Assembly: GCF_016902415.1 (NCBI RefSeq)
Contig: NZ_JACJLV010000018.1
Coordinates: 1 to 47,500, forward strand
Direction of reading: 5' to 3'
DNA: 47,500 nucleotides
From: Mordavella massiliensis
Lineage (GTDB): Bacteria; Bacillota; Clostridia; Lachnospirales; Lachnospiraceae
Shown here: piece by piece, positions 42,888 to 47,500 of the stretch
Layout: each line of letters opens with the position of its first letter
Position numbering within the stretch: the first letter of the stretch is position 1
Translations under genes and position numbers: made by a program
The notes under the pieces: generated by a model
Databases searched by the model: none
The model's input: the letters and a program-made list of their open reading frames with translations, nothing else
What the model was told of the DNA's origin: nothing

Positions 42888-43829
42888 ATGAGATATATCA
42901 ATACCCTCCGGGAGGGAGAAACCATTCGGAACATTTATCTGTGCAAAGGCAAGCGTTCGGCGGAGACCAGGAACGGCAAGCCCTACGACAACCTGATCCT
43001 GCAGGACAAAACAGGCACCCTGGACGGCAAGGTCTGGGACCCGAACTCCGGCGGGATCGCAGATTATGACGAGAAAGACTTCATCGAAGTCTATGGCGAT
43101 ATCATCAGCTACAACAACAATCTGCAGATGAACATCAAGCAGATCCGGAAGGCGGGCGAAGGCGAGTACGATCCGGCGGACTACATGCCCACCACAGATA
43201 AAGATCCGGACGCCATGTATCAGGAATTGCTGGGCTATGTAAAGCAGATCTCTAATCCCTACCTGCGGAAAGCAGTGGAGTATTATTTCGTGGACGACCC
43301 GGAATTCATCAAACGCTTCCGGAAACATTCGGCGGCAAAAAGCGTGCACCACGGCTTTGCCGGCGGCCTTCTGGAACACACCTTAAGCGTGGTCAAATTC
43401 TGTGAATATATGGTGGGGGCATATCCCATCCTGAAAAAAGACCTGCTGTACGCGGCGGCTATCTGCCACGACATCGGAAAAATCAAAGAACTGTCCGCAT
43501 TTCCGGACAACGATTACACCGACGACGGCCAGCTCCTTGGCCACATCGTCATTGGCATCGAGATGATGGACGACGCCATCCGCAGCATCCCGGACTTCCC
43601 GCCGCGCCTGGCAAGCGAACTGAAGCACTGCATCGTGGCACATCACGGCGAGCTGGAGTACGGTTCCCCGAAGAAGCCGGCGCTGGCAGAGGCACTGGCT
43701 CTGAACTTCGCGGACTGCACAGACGCCAAGATGCAGACACTGACAGAAATCTTCAGAGAGAAAAACAGCAGCGACTGGCTGGGGTATAACCGGCTGTTTG
43801 AATCTAACCTGCGGAAGACGCAAGGATAA
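42888..43829 (+). CDS. YhaM-like 3'-5' exoribonuclease (OB-fold plus HD domain)
   Basis: A 313-residue protein. An N-terminal OB-fold (GKPYDNLILQDKTGTLDGKV) is followed by an HD phosphohydrolase domain: the first His in KSVHHGFAGGLLEHTLSV, the H-D pair in AAICHDIGKIKEL, and later VAHHGELEYG. This is the architecture of YhaM, which trims RNA (and single-stranded DNA) from the 3' end. It is the right length for the family. Repeat copy C begins four bases after its stop codon. Confidence 0.93.
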   Translation: MRYINTLREGETIRNIYLCKGKRSAETRNGKPYDNLILQDKTGTLDGKVWDPNSGGIADYDEKDFIEVYGDIISYNNNLQMNIKQIRKAGEGEYDPADYMPTTDKDPDAMYQELLGYVKQISNPYLRKAVEYYFVDDPEFIKRFRKHSAAKSVHHGFAGGLLEHTLSVVKFCEYMVGAYPILKKDLLYAAAICHDIGKIKELSAFPDNDYTDDGQLLGHIVIGIEMMDDAIRSIPDFPPRLASELKHCIVAHHGELEYGSPKKPALAEALALNFADCTDAKMQTLTEIFREKNSSDWLGYNRLFESNLRKTQG

Positions 43830-43833
43830 CAAT

Positions 43834-43912
43834 GGGGACGTAGACAAATGCAAAAGGTCTACGTCCCAAATTGTCATTTGGGGTGTCCCAAATCGTCATT
43901 CAGGGTGTACCC
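43834..43912 (-). repeat. Interspersed hairpin repeat, copy C (inverted)
   Basis: On the minus strand the order is as in copies A and B: unit 1 (43912-43890, GGGTACACCCTGAATG...), unit 2 (43889-43868, GGGACACCCCAAATG...), then the hairpin (43867-43834, GGGACGTAGACC ... TCTACGTCCCC). The hairpin loop side has changed (ACAAATG on one arm). It fills most of the gap between the YhaM-like and rRNA methyltransferase genes. Confidence 0.88.
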
Positions 43913-43936
43913 GACTGAAATGAGGGAGTGAAAATT

Positions 43937-45334
43937 ATGCAGAAAAATGAGATTGCAGTGATTGAGATTGAGGATATGGGAGCCGGCGGCGAGGGCATCG
44001 GCAAGGCGGACGGATATACCCTGTTTGTCAAGGATGCGGTGATCGGCGATGTGGTGGAAGTGAAGGTGATGAAGGCGAAGAAGCATTATGGCTATGCCAG
44101 GCTGATGAAGATCGTGAAGCCTTCGGATCAGAGAGTTGCGGCCAGATGTCCGGAGGCCAGGCGGTGCGGCGGATGCCAGATCCAGGAAATGGATTACCAG
44201 GCGCAGCTTGCTTTTAAGAACCGGAAGGTGAGGAATCATCTGCTCCGGCTGGGCGAGGTGCCGGAAGAGTTGCTTGACCGGGTGATGGAGCCGGTCTGCG
44301 GCATGGAGGAGCCGTTCCGCTATCGGAACAAAGCCCAGTTCCCTGTCGGGAGAGACCGGGAGGGGAATCTGACGGCGGGATTTTATGCGGGCCGGACGCA
44401 TAGTATCATCCCTGTGCCGGAGCTGGACTGCCTGCTTGGGGCAAAAGAAAATCAGAAGATCCTGCGGATCATTTTAGAATATATGAAGGAATACGGCGTG
44501 GAGCCATATGACGAGGAGAGCGGCAGGGGCCTGGTGCGCCATGTGCTGCTGCGGAAGGGATTTTCCACGGGAGAGCTGATGGTCTGTCTGGTCATCAACG
44601 GAAGGAAGCTTCCCCGGGCGGAGGCGCTGATCGGGCGGCTGAAAGAGATCCCCGGCATGACCAGCATTTCCTGCAGCGTAAATATGGAGCGGACCAATGT
44701 GATCATGGGCAGCGAAATCCTCCCGCTGTATGGGAAAGATTATATTACGGACAGGATCGGCCCGGTGAAATATCAGATTTCGCCGCTGTCTTTTTACCAG
44801 GTGAATCCGGTGATGACGGAGAAGCTGTATGGCGCGGCGCTGGAATATGCGGAGCTTACCGGTTCAGAGGTGGTCTGGGATCTGTATTGCGGCATCGGGA
44901 CCATTTCTCTTTTTCTCGCGCAGCAGGCGAAACAGGTCTACGGCGTGGAGATCGTGCCGGCGGCGATTGAGGACGCTAGACGTAATGCCCGGATCAACGG
45001 GATTGAAAATGCAGAGTTTTACGTGGGAAAAGCGGAGGAAGTTCTGCCGGATTATTATGCCAGGTATGAGAAGGAGACCGGCCGGAGCGCCCGCGCGGAT
45101 GTGATCGTGGTGGATCCGCCGCGGAAGGGCTGCGACGAGGCCCTGCTTGAGACGATCGTGAAAATGCAGCCGGAGCGGGTGGTGTATGTGAGCTGTGATT
45201 CCGCTACGCTGGCCAGGGATGTGAAATATCTGCGGGGGAACGGGTACGAAGTGCGGAAGGTGCGGGCATTTGATCCCTTCTGCCAGACCGTGCATGTGGA
45301 GACTGTCTGTTGTCTACATCGGGTGAATTCGTAG
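43937..45334 (+). CDS. rlmD: 23S rRNA m5U methyltransferase (RlmD/RumA/RlmCD type)
   Basis: A 465-residue SAM-dependent enzyme that methylates uridine in 23S rRNA. A TRAM domain (about 1-60) is followed by an Fe-S site (C-P-E-A-R-R-C-G-G-C, with a later Cys in ELDCLL). The methyltransferase core has VVWDLYCGIGTISLFLA, VVVDPPRKG, the catalytic Cys in YVSCDSATLARD and the catalytic Glu in HVETV. The start at 43937 has GGGAG eight bases upstream. After HVETV the last residues (CCLHRVNS) differ from the usual LLS-type ending. The 3' ends of such genes are known integration sites, and element genes follow, so this tail may come from the element. Confidence 0.94.
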   Translation: MQKNEIAVIEIEDMGAGGEGIGKADGYTLFVKDAVIGDVVEVKVMKAKKHYGYARLMKIVKPSDQRVAARCPEARRCGGCQIQEMDYQAQLAFKNRKVRNHLLRLGEVPEELLDRVMEPVCGMEEPFRYRNKAQFPVGRDREGNLTAGFYAGRTHSIIPVPELDCLLGAKENQKILRIILEYMKEYGVEPYDEESGRGLVRHVLLRKGFSTGELMVCLVINGRKLPRAEALIGRLKEIPGMTSISCSVNMERTNVIMGSEILPLYGKDYITDRIGPVKYQISPLSFYQVNPVMTEKLYGAALEYAELTGSEVVWDLYCGIGTISLFLAQQAKQVYGVEIVPAAIEDARRNARINGIENAEFYVGKAEEVLPDYYARYEKETGRSARADVIVVDPPRKGCDEALLETIVKMQPERVVYVSCDSATLARDVKYLRGNGYEVRKVRAFDPFCQTVHVETVCCLHRVNS

Positions 45335-45508
45335 AAATCCTTTGTTTTAGGCATTTTGCGAGGTATATGAGTTTCGCACCGACAGGAAAACAGGGACGAA
45401 AAAAACAGATTATGGATGGCATAGAGGTGTCTGTAGTTCTGCATGTGGTATGAGTAGACACATAAAAGTTGATGTAACATTTCAATTTGAATATCGTAGA
45501 TAAGAGTG

Positions 45509-45561
45509 AAAAGGACGCTTGTTTTCAGAGGTTTTCTGAAAGGTAAGAGTCCTTTTTCTTT
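45509..45561 (+). terminator. Hairpin and T-run ahead of the ParB-like gene
   Basis: AAAAGGAC (45509-45516) pairs with GTCCTTTTT (45549-45557), with an inner TTTCAGA/TCTGAAA stem, followed by CTTTT. It lies 25 bp before the ParB start and could insulate the element from chromosomal transcription or act as an attenuator. Confidence 0.6.
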
Positions 45562-45586
45562 TGTACGGAACAGGAGGAAAAATCAA

Positions 45587-46582
45587 ATGGTAAAAAAGAA
45601 AGCGATGTGTTCATCACAGACTGACGTGCCGGGTGCAGACATTGGAATGATTAAAATAAGGGAATTGCATGACTTCAAAGAACATCCGTTTAAAGTAGAA
45701 CGAAATCAGGAACTCTTTGAGTTGCGCAGAAGTATTCAGCAGGAAGGTATACTGGTGCCGCTGCTGGTCCGTAAAAATCCGGATGGAGAAGGATTTGAAA
45801 TCATTGCAGGGCATCGAAGAAAAGAAGCTGCCCTCTGGGCGGGAATCAAAGAAGTTCCAGCTATCATCTGTAGTATGGATGATGATCAGGCAGTTATCGC
45901 AATGATAGACAGTAACTTACAGAGAGAAAAAATTTTGCCGAGCGAAAAAGCCTTTGCTTATAAGATGCGGTTACAGGCAATGAACCGGCAGGGAAAAAGA
46001 AAGGAATTATCTTCGGACCCATTGGAACCGAAGTGTATTGAGGAAATGGTTGAGATATCTTTATTAGAAGCGGATATCTCTGAAAATGGCAAGGTAAATA
46101 TTAAAATGACGGATTCTGCAGGCGGTTATCGGAGCAATGAGCAGCTTGCCCGGATGGTGGGGGAAAGTGTGACACAAATTAAGCGTTATATTCGTCTGAC
46201 AAAACTGATACCGAAGATTTTGGATATGGTTGACCGGGAATTGCTGGCAATTCGTTCTGCAGTGGAAATTTCATTTCTGACAGAAGAAGAACAGTATGAG
46301 CTTCATGCTGTAATGGAACTGGAACAGTGTATTCCGAATATTTCACAGGCCAACCGGTTAAAGAGGATGAGCCAGCAGAAACAGCTTGATATGGACATGA
46401 TTTATGATATTCTTCAGGAACTCAAGCCTAACCAGAGGGAACAGGTAAAAATTCCTTTTGACCGGATTGGAAAGTATTTCCCACCAGATTATACACCAGC
46501 TCAACAGGCAGATCTGATTGAAAAACTACTGAAAGGGTGGGCACATCAGAATAAGAAAAAAGATGTTCAACAGGAAATATAA
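45587..46582 (+). CDS. ParB-like partition/nucleoid-binding protein
   Basis: A 331-residue ParB-type protein. The N-terminal ParB/Srx-like domain has the CTP-binding boxes IKIRELHDFKEHPF, GILVPLLVRK and GHRRKEAALWAGIKEVP, then D-S-N-L-Q-R-E-K-I-L-P-S-E-K. The central HTH lies near SNEQLARMVGESVTQIKRYIRL. The C-terminal part is helical. In mobile elements such proteins help maintenance or regulate element genes. AGGAGG lies nine bases before the ATG at 45587; the frame extends to 45506 across the hairpin, which is rejected. No parA is in view. Confidence 0.92.
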   Translation: MVKKKAMCSSQTDVPGADIGMIKIRELHDFKEHPFKVERNQELFELRRSIQQEGILVPLLVRKNPDGEGFEIIAGHRRKEAALWAGIKEVPAIICSMDDDQAVIAMIDSNLQREKILPSEKAFAYKMRLQAMNRQGKRKELSSDPLEPKCIEEMVEISLLEADISENGKVNIKMTDSAGGYRSNEQLARMVGESVTQIKRYIRLTKLIPKILDMVDRELLAIRSAVEISFLTEEEQYELHAVMELEQCIPNISQANRLKRMSQQKQLDMDMIYDILQELKPNQREQVKIPFDRIGKYFPPDYTPAQQADLIEKLLKGWAHQNKKKDVQQEI

Positions 46583-46602
46583 TGGAAAGAGAGGGTAGAG
46601 TT

Positions 46603-46953
46603 ATGGAACTGAATTATAAAAATGTGAATGGGTATTTGCTGCCGGAACTGGAATATAAATCTGGAGAACAGATGTTGCATATCGGAAAATACGGATTCTT
46701 GCGCAGGGATTACCTGAAAAACTGCAAACGGGCAAAATATCAGGTGATGCTTTTAAAAGATACGCTTGGCGAGCATTTGTTGGAAATTGACCGGGTAGCA
46801 AAGGAGCGGGAAGAAATTATACTGAAACAGCTGGAAAAGAGCGATCCTTTGCCAGATAAGGAGGATGACCAGATGGCATGGGTAAGAGCAGTCAATCAGC
46901 ATAGGGCAATTGCAGAGGAAATGATTTTGGCGGAACTGATTTACGTTTCCTAA
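46603..46953 (+). CDS. tnpV: TnpV family transposon protein
   Basis: A 116-residue protein matching TnpV of Tn4451-type elements: NGYLLPELEYKSGEQMLHIG, then K-Y-G-F-L-R-R-D-Y-L, and the well-kept end D-D-Q-M-A-W-V-R-A-V-N-Q-H-R-A-I-A-E-E with LAELIYVS. It is not a recombinase, and its function is unknown. The ATG at 46603 follows GAGAGGG; an ATG at 46582 overlapping the ParB stop would add seven residues. Confidence 0.88.
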   Translation: MELNYKNVNGYLLPELEYKSGEQMLHIGKYGFLRRDYLKNCKRAKYQVMLLKDTLGEHLLEIDRVAKEREEIILKQLEKSDPLPDKEDDQMAWVRAVNQHRAIAEEMILAELIYVS

Positions 46954-46985
46954 AAGAAAAGATAAACAAAATAAATAGAAGATAC

Positions 46986-47018
46986 GGCACAGGTCATGAA
47001 AGGCTTTGTGCCTTTTTT
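46986..47018 (+). terminator. Terminator after tnpV
   Basis: GGCACA (46986-46991) pairs with TGTGCC (47007-47012), followed by TTTTTT. GGAGG for the next gene follows at once. Confidence 0.75.
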
Positions 47019-47033
47019 ATTGGAGGTGAAGCT

Positions 47034-47348
47034 ATGTCACAGGTGTTCCGGGTGGAGCAGACGAAGAATTTTACAGTTATGAGCAATCATCATTTCAAGA
47101 ATAAGAAACTCTCTTTAAAGGCAAAAGGTCTTCTTTCTCTTATGCTGAGTTTGCCAGATGACTGGAATTATAACATGAAGGGGCTGGCATCTTTAAGTAG
47201 GGATGGGATTGATTCTGTAAGATCAGCGATAAAAGAATTAGAACATCATGGATATGTGGAGAGACACAGGATCAGGTATTGTGACGGCTGTTATGGGGAT
47301 ACGGAATATATTGTCCGTGAAGTACCTTCGGGGAAGGAAAATGAATGA
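47034..47348 (+). pseudogene. RepA-like winged-helix protein, probably truncated by frameshift
   Basis: The 104 residues match the N-terminal part of HTH proteins found in Clostridia integrative elements: NFTVMSNHHFKNKKLSLKAK, then GLLSLMLSLPDDWNYNMKGL and a winged helix I-D-S-V-R-S-A-I-K-E-L-E-H-H-G-Y. In such proteins a repetitive E-N-P-rich linker and a C-terminal part follow in frame. Here a TGA ends the frame at 47348, while another frame near 47450-47500 reads EKPMWEKPVQDHGTLLS, which looks like the missing linker. GGAGG lies seven bases before the ATG. A genuinely short protein is the alternative. Confidence 0.6.
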
Positions 47349-47500
47349 GCAGATATGAAAATATGCCATACAGGTTTTAAAATCTGGATACATCAGACCA
47401 TAGGAAATCCCTGCATGGGTTATTCCCATCTGGGAATGTCAGGCCATAGGAGAAGCCTATGTGGGAAAAACCTGTGCAGGATCATGGGACACTATTAAGT

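Larger units (their letters stand above)
45335..47500. mobile_element. Left part of a second integrative element (Tn4451/Tn1549-like gene set)
   Basis: Directly after the rRNA methyltransferase gene come a ParB-like gene, tnpV and a RepA-like HTH gene, all reading away from the chromosome. This gene set is common in Clostridia integrative elements. The sequence becomes more A/T-rich at the same point. The exact junction is not visible but should lie in the last codons of the methyltransferase gene. The element continues past the window. Confidence 0.75.

Overview
The window looks like a Lachnospiraceae-type gut clostridium (Bacillota). The evidence is the rpsF-ssb-rpsR and gdpP-rplI-dnaB blocks, a zinc-type S18, a class B sortase, DUF951, a two-cluster ferredoxin, strong AGGAGG-type ribosome binding sites, and a mucin-type hexosamine salvage set. 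Species cannot be named from sequence alone. About 37 kb of chromosome (roughly 8.1-45.3 kb) lies between the ends of two integrative elements.

Left element (1-8109). A leftward set of conjugation and maintenance genes: a two-winged-helix replication-type protein, a small HTH protein, DUF5697- and DUF6100-type proteins, a winged-helix protein, a VirD4 coupling protein and an S1-domain protein. A terminator and a helically phased array of TACGTG/CACGTA boxes split the operon. The element ends in a 3' fragment of a tRNA-Cys(GCA) gene, the expected mark of integration into a tRNA.

Region 8.2-16.3 kb. A c-di-GMP-linked polysaccharide locus: a divergent acyltransferase, then a tight operon of an EAL phosphodiesterase, a membrane GGDEF cyclase with a Cys-rich tail, a DPM1-like GT2, a cellulose-synthase-like GT2 carrying a PilZ motif, and a multi-pass protein that resembles a GT-C enzyme. 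One operon would make, break and sense c-di-GMP and build a glycan of unknown structure. This is the best candidate here for an undescribed system.

Region 16.4-25 kb. An MFS transporter, a decayed Rpn-family protein, a flavodoxin-like protein, a zinc-ribbon membrane protein, an L-cysteine-desulfidase-like protein with an altered cluster ligand, sortase B, DUF951, rpsF-ssb-rpsR and a MATE transporter.

Region 25.2-30.8 kb. A CBM9-like protein, nagB, an AraC regulator, and an operon of a sugar nucleotidyltransferase, a NahK-like kinase and galE. This fits salvage of GlcNAc/GalNAc/Gal from mucin or milk glycans.

Region 30.9-45.3 kb. gdpP-rplI-dnaB, a coiled-coil protein, ferredoxin, a sugar-binding lipoprotein, mutS2 with a two-component system, an HtrA-like protein whose catalytic triad looks lost, a YhaM-like HD nuclease and an RlmD-type rRNA methyltransferase.

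Right element (about 45.3 kb to the end). ParB-like, TnpV and a RepA-like HTH gene that seems broken, starting at the 3' end of the rRNA methyltransferase gene.

Three copies of one about 80-bp repeat (two 21-23-bp units plus a GGGACGTAGACC hairpin) sit between genes at 18.8, 25.1 and 43.8 kb. One supplies the stop codon of the flavodoxin gene.
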